From NCBI GenBank assembly GCA_017506865.1, contig JAFCMP010000279.1, positions 248,001-312,000 of the forward strand: a DNA stretch of 64,000 nucleotides. Direction: 5' to 3'. This document shows, piece by piece, positions 43,681 to 55,845 of this stretch. The notes beneath the pieces are model-generated. The model saw nothing but the letters and a program-made list of their open reading frames with translations, searched no databases and was not told where the DNA came from. The translations under genes were made by a program, and so were the position numbers. The DNA is from Tribonema minus (Eukaryota > Sar > Xanthophyceae > Tribonematales > Tribonemataceae). Position 1 is the first letter of the stretch; every line of letters starts with the position of its first letter.

Positions 43681-46600
43681 GGCTGCGCTGTGTGTGTGTG
43701 CCTTCTTTGCAATTGCTTCAGCTGCGGCCCGACACGTGTCGAGCGGCTGCGCGCCTCAAATCGCGGTCAGCCGACTTCAACTGTTTGTGAAGACTTTTGA
43801 CCAGCGCTCCTGTCTCAGGGGCTGCAGCAGCCTCATGTCTGCCCTGTCAGACACTCTGGACTTCTACAGATGCTTCGGCTACTTTGCATTCGGCGGCAGC
43901 TATGCGGGGTGCCCCTACTTCAAGGACAGGCTGCAGGCCAAGGTGCGTGTTTTCAGCGATGGAACGCTTTGCGTTGCTGCTGGTGCAGGAGCGCTTGCAG
44001 ACGGTGCCTCAAGCGACTTGAATTCATCTTCATGAATGACTACAGCACGACACACCTCGCACAGCACGATCGCGAGTTCAGCATTCAAGTTGAAGTTTAC
44101 GTCGTTTTTTGATGATGTGGTGTAATCTGCAGGTGCAAGTGTATTCCCTGGCGTTGATATTCTACCTATGGAGCAGGCCGCACTACCGCAGTGGCACCTT
44201 CCAGAATGACATGGTGAGCCGCCTTTTGTTCTTCAAGATTGCAAGCGTCGCTGCTCAGCGTTGCTCCGAGCAACAACCATCAACGTGGCAGAATCATATC
44301 ACATAGTGATGTTGAGTGTTCACATTCTTGATAACACATACCTAGATGACACTTACGCATTGCCTGCTTGATGGAAATGTCAAGCCAAGCGGTGTTGAGA
44401 ACGACTAGAACAAAGCATCGTACGTGCTGAAGCACGCATAAACATGCACAAGTGGCAGCAGCCCAGTAGTTTAGATGCCACCCGGTAATTAGGCGGCTGC
44501 TCTACCTCTTATTACGCTCGGTAATGCAGTTGTTGTTTTTTCTGGATCTACTGCTGCCTGACCTGGCAGAGGTCATGGTCGATGCGGTTTGATCTTGTTT
44601 GTGCTCGCCGCCCTCTGCCAAACCATGTTTAAGTGTTCATAAACGACACATTGTGCTGTGTGCCATAGGTGAAGAACCTGCGGAATGTGGCGATCCCTGG
44701 AACTGGCGTGCCGCTGAGCATCTTTTGCTACTTCAAGGTGAGCCGGCTTGAGCTCTGCGCCCAGGTAGACCAGCAGGTTTTGAGGTGCAGTTATGAGGCT
44801 GGAGGGCCCAGGCGGATGTGCTCCCGTTGCCCCAGCCGCCACACCTTCATACACCTGCATACACCTGCATAGGTACACTGTCCCGGAAGTTGCCTGACGC
44901 TGTTCAATCAGTATAGCCAATCAGCAAGAGCCGGCAGTCAGACCCAGCAACTTCTCTAACATGGAGCTTTGCCAGTCAACTACCTTAAATGTGTGGGTCG
45001 TGGGTTTTTTAAGCACACCGCTTGAGTCCAGAACGTGGCCGCCAGCAAGGACAGACATGCACCTCATGTGCTTACAGTGGACCTATGGGTGGCATATGTT
45101 GGTCAGGTGGTGAACTGCATGTCTCCCTTCGAGCTGCACCTGGACCCCGTGTGGGGGGGGGGGGGGGGGGGGGGTGCCGATAGTGCCGTCTACTGCGCAC
45201 GCCAATGCTTGCATTTCACAAATTGTTCTGCACTTGGTAGTATGCATACGCTATGAATTCACGTTTCCAACTGCTGTACGTCAAGGCGGCACTGTCTTGT
45301 AAGTAAACAGTCAACACGTAGAAGCAGCTCAGTGTGTGTAATGATGGTTCCACTTGATCACCGGCACAGATCATACGTTCATCTGGTACAAGGGACAGCA
45401 TGATCGGTAATAATGACAATGCGCTCTCATATTTTCACGAAAACCGATTCTGTTAATGCAGTCCTTTAACTTGTGCTGATGTTTCAAGTTGGAGCGCCTT
45501 GATGATAAGACACAAAATCTGCATCTGCAGCCTGTTATCTGCAAGCATCCGCTGACAGCGCAGTGTGTAAGGTAATCATCACTTGCAGCTGGTGCTTAAT
45601 TGATCTACGCTATTTGTCCTGTGCACTTATGATGTCCACTGCTTTGTAAATTCTTTTTTCTGCAGCCCTTGACGTATCTGTTTGTCCTCTTCATCAACCC
45701 GCTGGTGTGCGCGGTGGCCGCTTGGCATTCACACAAGTGAGTCCCAGCCTCGCATTGAATATGCTCAGCTCGCTCACACAAGGATGTCAATGCCTTTCAA
45801 GCGCTCAAACGGATACATTTGTTTTGTGGGGCAAAATGACTGTTCACGAAGCTGGAATTTGCAAGTCTGGAAGCGCAGATGATGTGAAGTTCTGATATAA
45901 CCCATGGTCCCGGGATCTGATGTCTATAAAGTTGTGTACATGCTGTTAAATGAGTGCTAGTTTTGGCGAGCAGGTACAACAGTATCAAGTGCAGCCTCGA
46001 GATGTTGCTGGGGCACACGAATGCGGAGGTGCACCTTCAAATCGCAAAGAACTGCGAGACTGCAATGGCCGCGGCGGTGGCGGTGGCAAGGGCGGCAGCG
46101 CCGCTGAGAACGCGTGCAGAGCTAACTGCAGCGCCAAGAGGCAGGTGAAAATGGAGAAGCTGAAGGGGGGGGGGGGGGGGGGGGGGGATATGAATATTGC
46201 TCAAGTGCAAGTGGAAGGGCGTGCGGAAGAAGGCAGCGGCAGTGACGACAGCAGCTGCGGCGGCAGGCGATGCCCCAAGTCTGGAGCTGAATCAGTGCAG
46301 AGCGCCGATTCTGCTCTGCAAGCGCTGCTTTGGCGTTACTTGCACGCTGTGTTGACACACTGTTCCATTTGCTTGCACGGTTGCACTGGTTTGCAGGAAG
46401 ACGGGGCGGCCATGGCAGGAGACCTACTGTGAGCAGCTGCTGACACCACAGGTGCGACTGCAGCGTGCACGCCACACATGCGTACATCACATTTCCAGCA
46501 ATTGTGCGCAAGACGGCGCTTTGAACAGTCTCTGTCTGGCACAACGTGGCGCTGTACCTGCCTGGCACCAGTGACTTTATGCCTAATGGCAACTACGAAT

Positions 46601-49600
46601 TCGGTGTTGAACACGGCCGAAGATGATGTCAACTGCAAAGAGAGGGTTGCAACCTGTCACATGGCGTGGGTTTGGCAAGTAGCGGCAAGTAGGCCACTTC
46701 CGGCGATGGTTGAGCTTGAAAACAACTGAACATTATGGCACAGTCATCATAGTCGTTGACCAGCATCAACGGCTCCGCCAGCCGCTCAGCTGCAGATATC
46801 ACCAGGCACAAAGCGGTTTCTGGTGTTGCACTGATAGCACCACATAGCAAAATGCAGCCAGAGACACATCGACGGCATGCAAGGACTTGAACTATGTACG
46901 AGGGAATCTTTAAGCATTCAAGTCAGCCAAAGTGTCAGACAGTCATGGCATTCATCGTATGGTATGCTGTCATGACTAACACACACTACAACTATCAACA
47001 AATTAATGCAAAGTGGGTTTTTAAGACTTGAGGTAATGCTAGGTCAGCAGTAGCGGATTGTCATGCCCAACAATAAGCGCGTCCACCAATCATTCCAGCG
47101 TTCTTCGCCCATCTGTGTCTTTGGATGCTCATCTAACAGTATATCTGCTGCTGGCGGCATGTGTCGCTTGGTGTGAACAGGACTGGTTTAGCTATTGGCG
47201 CCTGAACTGCCGGCTAGCAAGGTGAGAGCAGCTAGGGCAGCCTAGGGAAGCGGGTTCCATTGACTGGGCTCTCCATGATGCATGGCAATGCAACAGGTGT
47301 GCGATGAGGGTAGCTTTGTGATCAGCAAAGCTAGCTCGGCTGTTGGACACTGTTTGCATTGGTTCAGAAGCCGCACAATGTGGCAGCCAGATGGCGCCTG
47401 CCACTGGCAAGCTGGTGCGAGGATGTGCGATTGCATATTGCATGTGCAATCTTGGCTGTGGGCCCTGAGCCCTTTCATACATGGCACATGCGCAGCCTTT
47501 GTTTCTCAGATTGTGATACTACTCTGCCGCAACCCTGTCACCGCTTCCCCCTTTTTCTTCAACGCTACTCCCCTTTTTTCTGCACACTGCCCTCTGCACA
47601 GCTACCACTCCTACCTGACATCCAGTGACGGCTACAGACAGGTCAGTCTTAAATGCTTTTGACCCAGAACTCATGCTAAGTTCAGTATGTGTCCTCGCTG
47701 CCGGGGAACTTCAAAGGTTGACGTTCCTTTCTACACAACGCCACCACATGTACGCATGTTGTACATGATCATGAGCATGCTTTGAGTGCGCCCGACGCTT
47801 GTGTAGGACGCACAGCCACAATGCGCCCCGGCAACGTGTGTGTCTTGACTGATCGATGTTTCAATTTTGGAGAATCAGATGAGCTCATTTGCAGGTCTGT
47901 CGGCTGATTTCTCAACAGAAAGCGTTGGATCTGTGCCAATGCTGATGAAACGTTCCAAGCACAAGAAGCAGCACGTGCCCATGACTCAAGGCTGGTGTGT
48001 TGATTTGCAGGAGGACAAGTGGACTTTCTTGAAGGAGGGGAAGGAAAAGGGAGTGCCCATTTCACCCTACCTGGATGTGCCGGCCATTGTTGTCAAAGAC
48101 AAGGTATGTGTGTGTGCGCAGGTGGATAGTCACGCAAACACTAACTATTCACACACCAAATTTTTGTGTACCGCTCGTCAGCGTTGCGTAGATGGGGGTC
48201 AAGAAGCCTTGAGCGGCATCAGTATGCATACCTGGTGTGCTTGCTACGAAGCCAAGTCAGATACGCGCACTGTATTGCTTGCCCAAGGTTTGTTCACCAC
48301 AGCACGCGTGCCCGTGCAGCCTGCTTCAGGGCACATTCACAGTCATTTTCTGGATAGACTCATGTCTTACAGCTCCAGACATGGTGGTGAATGCACAACA
48401 CCAAAAATGTTACAGGGGGCTGGAAATGATATCCTTGAGAAAATGCCAAACGAGGGATGCTGAAAGAAGATGCGGAAACAATCTTGTGACCCGAGCGTAA
48501 ATGTGTAGTCGCATCAGGCGCCAATCAGCAGGTAGACATCACGTGGCACGAGGGCAACTGCATCATTGCGTCATCGTGACCGACCTCTCCAACGCGGTGC
48601 TGGTCATCGCTACTGCACTGTGGTTGATGGGCCCCGCTGGTGGCCCTGATCACATTGGCGGGGCGCAAGAGACCGGTCAAAACGCGGCTGAACATTGCGG
48701 ATTTGCAGCCAATATCCAGAACCCCCACACGCAGCTGAGTGATCTGGAACACTGCTGTGTGCCCCCTGCTGCCGTGTTACCACAGAATGAGGAGGGGGGT
48801 ATGGGCATTTTCTTCTACAAAAACGCCGTCGTGGACGGAGACTGGGTGAGTCATGACAGGACTGATGAAGTGCACGTGTAGCTGGCCTGTAACATACCTT
48901 TCACAGTCCATGAACTGGCAGGTATTTCTGAAATGCTTTCGTGCGGAGTCGCTTGTATATAGCGCGCACCTAACAAGCTCTGGCGCGTGCATCTTGGAAT
49001 ATAGGTTTGATGGTGCGAATAAAAGATTATGCAGTGGAATCATTACATTGGAAATGCGCAGCAATGCTACTTGTCGATTGTCGATTTGTGGAGTGCATGT
49101 GCTTAGGTGCTTCTCAGTATGCATCCTGCTGCCATGCTCGCCCCTGCATCTAGTTCAAAACCTGCAGTTGCGATCACATCACACACGCTGTTGTACCTGC
49201 GAGTTCGAGCTGCACAAGGTCTTATGTGTCTGTCAACTGCATGCTGCCGCCGTTAAAACAGATCATACAGGAGAGGCTGTACAACAACGCTTTCGTGGCG
49301 GGGCTGCTGCCTGAGTCAGCACCGCTCAGTACAATGCGCGTAATCACAGGCAGCAGGTGGTGGCTTGACAAGGTGCGTGTCTTGTGTCGCTTTTGCATGA
49401 CGCAGCATTGCTCAGCTTCAAGTTAGCTTCCGGTAAAGGGCTGTCGTCAATAAAAATGCAGCTACCTGCTGTGTACTCAGAGTATATAAATAAGTGTTGA
49501 AGTTCAATGACAGGCGTTGCTGGACATGCAATATGATTTCCTGTTGCCATGGTATGCTGTCAACAGCTGCAAGAGTTTAGTCAGCAACCTACTGAGTTGA

Positions 49601-52600
49601 CCCTGAGTGTGAAATGCCCTCCCCCCCCCCCCCGAACTATTTCAAATATACATCAAGACAACAACGCGTCTTTGAGCAACTGCACTTCGTCTCCTAATCT
49701 GAACCTTTGCTAGTGGATGTGATACCAGCACCACTTCATCGATGCTCAAGCATGCCGGTAGCTGCGTGCAATGTTTTTGCCGCAGAGCTGCAAGCAGCAA
49801 ATGCATACATAGCGTACATTTTGTTCTGACCTAGAACACAGCTCGCATGTCACTGCTAGTCCAACGGTGCATGCGATCTTTGGCACTGGGGTTTGACGTG
49901 CTGGGGTGCCCACACTGCAGCCAAGGTGAAAGCATATTTCACGAGGTCCAGGCGGCGTAGGGCACAGTGCAAGTCATGACGCAAGGGGAAGCATATACGT
50001 TGAGTGCCGGCACCTGATCGTGACCAGCCCGCTTTGCTCATCGTTGCACGTTTTGTCAGTCTGGGTCTGCATGCGTGTGGAACTGCTGTGCTGGGCTCTC
50101 ACTGGGCACTTGACATGATCTCTATAAGTTAATGTAAAGGGGCTTGGTGACCGCAGGCTGCTGTGCCAGCCTCCATGCACGCTGCCATGTGGAATGATGC
50201 ATCAGCTGTTGAATATCATGGCATGTGTGCGTGATTGCTGTGTGCAGCAAGAGGGCCGTGCGGCAGGCGCGGAAAGCATCAAGGCTCTCAGTTCTGTATT
50301 CAGGTACGAAGCTCTTGGGTTTGTATGTGTCCGGCACAATAGTCTAGGCTTTTTGTTAGCAGAAGGCATGCGCCATCACTCATGTCTACATGGAGCAATT
50401 GCTCATCCCCGCTTGTTGCTGCATGGTTTGTCAAGCCACAGTAGGGCCTGAGTCATGCTTGGTAGCACGCATACACAGGACTCTCTTCGTTGCTGTTTAA
50501 AGGTGACAACTGTAAACCGCGCTTCATGCAGATGCTTGATGCGATACAGCGCTTGATCCGATAGGACTACTGATGGATGATGTTTTGTAATATCTTGAGT
50601 CGTCGCCAAGTGGCTGCTGTCACCTCAGCTATGTTGTTTGTGGCGGGTGTAACAAACACCTGTGCCGATCAAACAGCTGTAATTCCCTTGCTGACCAGGC
50701 AAGTGCCTCCCCAGCAAGTGCTGACATACAGGGCATCTGGCCGCACCATGTGACAGTGCTCACTGGCCAGCAGCCTGTGACGACTTGTCGGCCAACGTCA
50801 CAACGAGGCGTGCTAGGGTGACATCCATGCCTAAACGCCCGTGATTATGCGGCCACACATGCTCGCTCTAATGACGTCAATAACACCGGGCAACGTTAAT
50901 GACACGCATTTGAGACAGGGCCGGCATGGCAGGCGCCAGTACGGACCACAGCTCCATCCTCTTTGACGTTGACTCTAAGACGGGCACTATTGGCAAGGGG
51001 ACCACCAACAACCACTGGTACAAGCTGGGGCCGCAGAGCGTGATGACGTGCCCGTGGCTGTCGACGCACGACACCACGCACCACCCGGACAACCACCAGC
51101 AGGTGCGTACTTGCAACATGAGTGCAAGGCGGTATGAGCGTTGCGTCACGCAAACACTGCAGCGGAGATTTGTATATCTGCAGCGCGCAATGATGGAATC
51201 ATCGGTGATCCATGTCTCACACTTCTTTGCATGTTTCCCACTGCACAATAGAACAGACCGAAGCTTAAGGCTTCAATTCGCTTTTATTATGTAGGACCAT
51301 GAGAAACGTTCGCAGCTGAGCTGCGTTCATTGTCATTGAGATGACTGTAAAGGAAAGCATTGAGTGCATACTTCTATGGTGTATGGTTCTCTGGCAGTTG
51401 TTGCAACCTGGTGAAGCCTGCGCACGGGCGTCTACTTTGCAGCACTGCGAATCGCCCTGAACTGCTCGCGGTATGCGTATTGCAGTGGTAGTACTATGTA
51501 CACTTTGGAACATGTGACGTACCAATGCTAGCCCATACTGACCTACAGCGTCCATGAATTGCACCAGGTCACCGGCGCAGTTATCCCGGACATGAAGAGC
51601 GTGCTGGCCATGGTTGTGGACAGCCACAACAAGCTGCTGCCCGATGTGCCCATGGTGGGCTGGGACGTTGCCATGACCAACAAGGGGGTGGTGCTGCTGG
51701 AGGCAAGTCCGCCAAAAGATAGCTGCCTTTTTCAAATACCTTGTACATGCATATGTCTTGCTTGCAGGTTTAGTCGGTTGCTGACGACCACTGCAGTGGG
51801 TAGTGAGCGCTCAACACTTGTGTCTGGCCTTGCGTGACGATTATTTGAGCGGCTCAACAGGCCGTGTAGCGGAGTGAACGGTGATGTATCCCAATTGATC
51901 AGACAGTGGCAGTGCACGAACGGTGTTGTATCCCAATTGATCAGACAGTGGCAGTGCATGATCCTGTTCCATGCATGCAATGTAGTAAACAAAAAGAAAA
52001 GCAATGTGAACCCTCTGAGGACAGCTGCGTGGGAGCAGGTGAAAATTGGTGATGCCCTGTCTTGCGTTGTGTGCAAGAACAACACAGCGACTAGTGGCCT
52101 TCACGTTGCTTGCTGATGCAACGAGGCACATGAACGTGTATGGGAAATGTAGGGCGCTTTCTGGCTCACGCGTCATTGCACAGCTTCTTGTTGTGCATCG
52201 TGCATCAGGGGCTACCAGGAAACGTGCTCACATTATGTAACAATGGCTTGTGCTCTCTGCATGTTGCGTCCTGGTGCAGGTGAACCTCAGCTGCAACTTC
52301 TTCAGGGGGTGAGTCTTGCGATCAACTGTTTGATTCGTATCATACGCAATGAAAGTACCCCATAGTAGTTTCTCAGTGCAAAATGTCAATCACCAATATA
52401 AATGTGTGTAGCACTATTTGTGAATTTGTGAGCTGCACAGGCACCACCACAACATGAGCCAACTTGTGTGCCATTCTCCTGTCAAGCTTGGCTCCACAAC
52501 TGTACTTTTGCACATACAGCACGATGGCCAATGATGTGAAAGGGAGTTGTCCCATACGTGGCATGCCATGAGCCCCAGAGCACAGCCATGCAGCATTCAA

Positions 52601-53072
52601 CAAGGCTGTTCTGAATGCCATGGTTACATTGAGTATATGACATACTGTGAGTGCTGTTTTTCCTCAGCAGAGCATGTTCTATTGCGTGGTGTTTGCTGCC
52701 ACACTTCGAAGTACGTGATTCACATGTATGCGTTGCATTACACAGGCGTTGAAGCATGAATAAGTTGCCCCTACATGGAGGCACAAAAGCTCTTGGGACG
52801 TGCTTAGCCCGAAGTAGTAGTCTCGAAAGGCCACCTTCACAGGATCAGGCAGGCCAACAAAATCGAAACAGCACACCAGCACAGCAGCTCACAGCACTAC
52901 AACTCAAATCTGTATTCCGCCTTGGCGCTTCGTTTGTTGCTCTTGTGCGCTTTTGCGTCTTGCTCCCAATGACAGGAGCTTTGATGTGGCATCGTACATC
53001 AGCATGGTTGATGAGTACTGGACGCAGCTCGAGAAGCTTCGCATACTCAAAGACGGCAAGAAGCAGAACTAG
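43679..53072 (+). CDS. sugar-transfer-associated ATP-grasp domain protein
   Basis: Multi-exon gene. Exons with consistent phases include 43679-43942, 44133-44213, 44669-44737, 45666-45736, about 45975-46148, 46397-46451, 47180-47220, 47602-47641, 48011-48103, 48786-48845, 49262-49372, 50248-50303, 50919-51102, 51549-51702, 52280-52308 and 52976-53072 (TAG). One or two exons between 48103 and 48786 are not resolved. The N-terminus is hydrophobic ([17 protein letters not shown]), and the exon at 45666 is membrane-like (PLTYLFVLFINPLVCAVAAW). Then come DWFSYWRLNCRLAS, EDKWTFLKEGKEKGVP, NEEGGMGIFFYKN, ERLYNNAFVAGLLPESAPLS and PDMKSVLAMVVDSHNKLLPD. The ATP-grasp core VPMVGWDVAMTNKGVVLLE is followed by N-x-S-CN in the next exon. 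I assign it to ATPgrasp_ST from these motifs; the substrate is unknown. The intron at 51703 has a GC donor. An alternative start is ATG 43834. Confidence 0.8.
45153..45174. repeat. poly-G tract, 22 G
   Basis: Uninterrupted run in an intron of the ATP-grasp gene (sense strand G). Confidence 0.9.
46165..46187. repeat. poly-G tract, 23 G
   Basis: Uninterrupted run just after the exon-like segment ending near 46148 in the ATP-grasp gene. If the tract were exonic it would encode poly-Gly, but an intronic position is more likely. Confidence 0.9.
49621..49633. repeat. poly-C tract, 13 C
   Basis: Run of 13 C in an intron of the ATP-grasp gene. Confidence 0.85.
51703..51708 (+). other. non-canonical GC splice donor
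   Basis: The ATP-grasp exon ends CTGGAG and the intron begins GCAAGT, the usual context for GC-AG introns. The next exon at 52280 continues the family motif in frame. No GT donor in the vicinity would do so. Confidence 0.75.
51877..51960. repeat. 42-bp tandem duplication
   Basis: Two adjacent copies of a 42-bp unit beginning gaacggtg and containing tatcccaattgatcagacag, differing at two positions, in an intron of the ATP-grasp gene. Confidence 0.9.
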
Positions 53073-54045
53073 AAAGCATTCGAGGGGGACATGAAGTGTA
53101 CAAAGACATAACTGCTCAGCACCCAGGCTGCAGCAGCAGCATCATCACTGGTAATAGAGTGTTGTCATTGGAGTGTGCAGCCACAGCAAGGTTTTCGATG
53201 CCATGTCCCTTGTTGCCCATTTGGTCACGGCTGATTTGCATGTGGAAGAAGTGTACATGGAAAGTCACATGCTGTGATGCTGTGTGTGTCCATGGAGCCT
53301 GTTGCATCAGACTTGTGTCATGATGTTTAAAATGCTGTTGCACTGCAAGTTGCCTTGTCTGGAGCTGCTGTTTCATCACGAGCTTACAGCTGCATGGCCA
53401 TTCCATTTTCATCCTCCCGACAGCTGATGAGGCTGCTGCCATGACATGTCCTGCAGAGCATACGTGCAAGTGACCATGCAGACCAGAGACTGGAGCACCA
53501 CCGTCGCGGTGTGCGCGAGGTGTCTTGAAGTCGATCCACGCCACATGAATCGCTCGCGCCAGCCATGTTGGAAGACAGCGAGACAGTAAATTTACTGTGG
53601 TGTGAAAATGTTTCATCTTAGGAGAGGTATGGCCCGCAAAGGATGCCATACAGAACCTCTCTGACCAACCACCGCCTGACGAGCGCTCGAGCGAAAGCTT
53701 TCAGTTCCAAAGATCGCAACAAAGTAGAATGCACTCGACAGCAATTGTCTAGAAGTCAACTGAGGAGCTCTACCGGACCACCACCAGCAAGGGCGTTCGT
53801 ATTGCCCGTAGTAATCTGTGCACAATGCACAGTCGTTCGCAAGGGGGCATCTCTCTCTCCTGCTTCAAGTTCAACTGCAATCGCGTGCCTGGTGAAACTC
53901 GCCAGCGGCAGACGTCGAGCACTCAAGCAAGTGCTGTCCAAGCGCTGTACTAGCCTGCGTGGTAGACTACAGGACGCTTTAAGTCACCTGGATCGTCAAG
54001 ATCGTCAAGTCAGAAGGAGTGTTCGTCGCCCCACAAACCACAACA
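53073..54045. other. intergenic; one unrecognised open frame
   Basis: 3' flank of the ATP-grasp gene followed by the 5' flank of the helical-repeat gene. A plus-strand frame from ATG 53646 stays open for about 130 basic, Ser/Arg-rich codons before running out of frame over the next gene. I see no domain in it and do not call it a gene. Confidence 0.35.
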
Positions 54046-54984
54046 ATGCTCCTGCATTTGCTCCTGGCGATCACGGCGGCTGTCCGCTGCTGCGCTCTGA
54101 GGTGGACATACGCACCTATGATGAGCACCGCTGTAAGAAGAAGCTGCACCGGCAACGGCCTCGCCAAGCCTATGGCTTGCGTCACCTTGATGTCGACCAA
54201 GCAGGAGCACTTGGAGGACGCAAGCCCATCAGCTCTTTGTGTAAATTCTACGGCTACGGCAGAGAATGCATCAGCCGAGGCACCTCCATCGTCGCCTGCA
54301 CCATCAGCCGAGGTACCTTCATCGTCCCCTGCACCGGAGTCGCTGCCTGGCCTGACAGCCTTCAAGACCTTAGAGGACATGGAGCGATACAATCTGACAT
54401 CAGACCTGGTGGCGAAGATCGCGGAAACCATGCACAAGCACCTTGGTGACGTGGATCTGCAGCGCCGGGGATGCCAGCTGCTACATCTGCAGCGCCGGGG
54501 ATGCCAGCTGCTACACCGGTATATCAGAGACACACCACCGCCGCAGCCCGAACGCCGAGTACTAGCGGAGACGGTACTGCACGCCATGCGCAAGTACCCC
54601 AGCGACATGTGGCTGCAGACGCACGCGTGCCGCGCCGTGCTGTGGCTCGCTCGCCCGCCCACGCGCGACCTGTTGGACGAGCTCGGCGCCCTGCACGTGC
54701 CGCAGGCGGTGGCCGGCGCGCTGCGCGCTCACGCCACCCACAACGCCGTCGTGGTCCTCACGGCATGCCAGGCGGCCAAGCAGCTGGTGATGATCGGCAG
54801 CGGCGACACGGCGAGTTTCCACGCGGGCAATGCGAGGGCGCTGCGGACGGCGGGCGCGGAGCAAGCGATACGCGAGGCGCGAGAGTGCTTCTCGGAGTAC
54901 CGAGGCGTTCAGAATGCGGGGTTTGACGCCTTGATGTGCATGGACGCGGCCGCGGGGGAGCGCGACCAGGCCGGCACTATGTGA
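54046..54984 (+). CDS. secreted or membrane-anchored helical-repeat (ARM-like) protein
   Basis: Uninterrupted frame of 312 codons from ATG 54046 to TGA at 54982-54984, with no introns needed. The N-terminus MLLHLLLAITAAVRCCALRW looks like a signal peptide or anchor. Residues about 60-100 are a Ser/Pro/Ala linker with a repeated PSSPAPSAE-type unit. From about residue 105 the protein is helical, with pairs of amphipathic helices resembling armadillo/HEAT repeats, for example AETVLHAMRKYPSDMWLQTH, ACRAVLWLARPP and NAVVVLTACQAAKQLVMIG. The region contains a 30-bp tandem duplication. The family assignment rests only on helix pattern. The frame is GC-rich compared with flanking sequence, like the coding exons elsewhere. 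Confidence 0.65.
   Translation: MLLHLLLAITAAVRCCALRWTYAPMMSTAVRRSCTGNGLAKPMACVTLMSTKQEHLEDASPSALCVNSTATAENASAEAPPSSPAPSAEVPSSSPAPESLPGLTAFKTLEDMERYNLTSDLVAKIAETMHKHLGDVDLQRRGCQLLHLQRRGCQLLHRYIRDTPPPQPERRVLAETVLHAMRKYPSDMWLQTHACRAVLWLARPPTRDLLDELGALHVPQAVAGALRAHATHNAVVVLTACQAAKQLVMIGSGDTASFHAGNARALRTAGAEQAIREARECFSEYRGVQNAGFDALMCMDAAAGERDQAGTM
54455..54514. repeat. 30-bp in-frame tandem duplication
   Basis: Two adjacent identical copies of a 30-bp unit (atctgcagcgccggggatgc plus ten bases), adding ten residues (repeated LQRRGCQLLH) to the helical-repeat protein without changing frame. Confidence 0.95.
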
Positions 54985-55621
54985 GACGGGAGTCATCCCA
55001 TTGCATCAGCTCAACAGCGGGGGCAACTGCTGCTGTACATACTGCAGTGCTCTATAACAAATGCGCAGGATTATGTGGTGTGCACCCTGAATGCTGCATG
55101 TCGCTATATACTTTCAAATGGCCTGAGGGTGTGTGTACTTTCTATGTATGTGTGTACCACAGCCCTGTGGACCTCATCAAGTTGATGGCAAGGCCAGCAT
55201 CCCCATGTATTCTGAGGGCATATGCTACTTAGATGTCTCTCTGGCACTTCAATCTGGGTTGAGGATTCCCATTGCTTCATGTCGTTATCGATTCAAGCCA
55301 CCACAAGCAGTCGTCAAGTCTGGAGCCTTCGGGGCACGCTGTATGTTCTTCAAAGCATGTGCTTCATGCTGTTGCAGCACACTGCGGCATGTGCAGGCAA
55401 TGTTGCTCTTGCCGCTGCTGCTGCTGATGTACAGAATCTGAGCAAAATGCATGAGGCTTGCCATCTTCCATCATCCAAGATCTTGCCAAGTGTTTCTGTA
55501 TATGCTGCTGGCTCTTTTTGATGATTTTGTTCCGTTCCACAATGCTTGATAGAAGTATGCACATGTTTTTTGACTTTAAACTTCACATCGGATGTGCACG
55601 ATGCACTCACACTTGTGTCCC

Positions 55622-55845
55622 CTAGCATGGTGATGACCAAGGTCATGTTGGTGTGACATGCTTTTTGTTGCTGTCTCATGTATGCTCGTTCAGGTCTGCA
55701 AGCGTGTTTTCCTGCAACTTTGCAACCAACGCCTAGGCTCTGATGTGATGCAGGTTAGATAATTAACTGCTGTAGGTGTCAATGAATTCTGCCTGGATTA
55801 CTTCAAATGATTACTAGTAGTACACATTTGGTAGTACAACGCTTT
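55622..55845 (+). repeat. dispersed ~220-bp repeat, copy 1
   Basis: Direct copy of about 62273-62488. Shared words include atggtgatgacca, gtcatgttggtgtgaca, tttgttgctgtctcatgta, aggtctgcaagcgtgtttt, tctgatgtgatgcaggt and catttggtagtaca, with scattered differences and small indels. Copy 1 keeps an open exon-like frame VCKRVFLQLCNQRLGSDVMQ; copy 2 has one extra base in it. Confidence 0.8.

Noticed and set aside
51877..51960. CRISPR-like repeat
   Set aside because: Only two adjacent units without spacers, in a eukaryotic intron.
53646..54449. 268-codon frame overlapping the start of the helical-repeat gene
   Set aside because: No domain, basic low-information composition, and its second half is a shadow of the better-supported frame.
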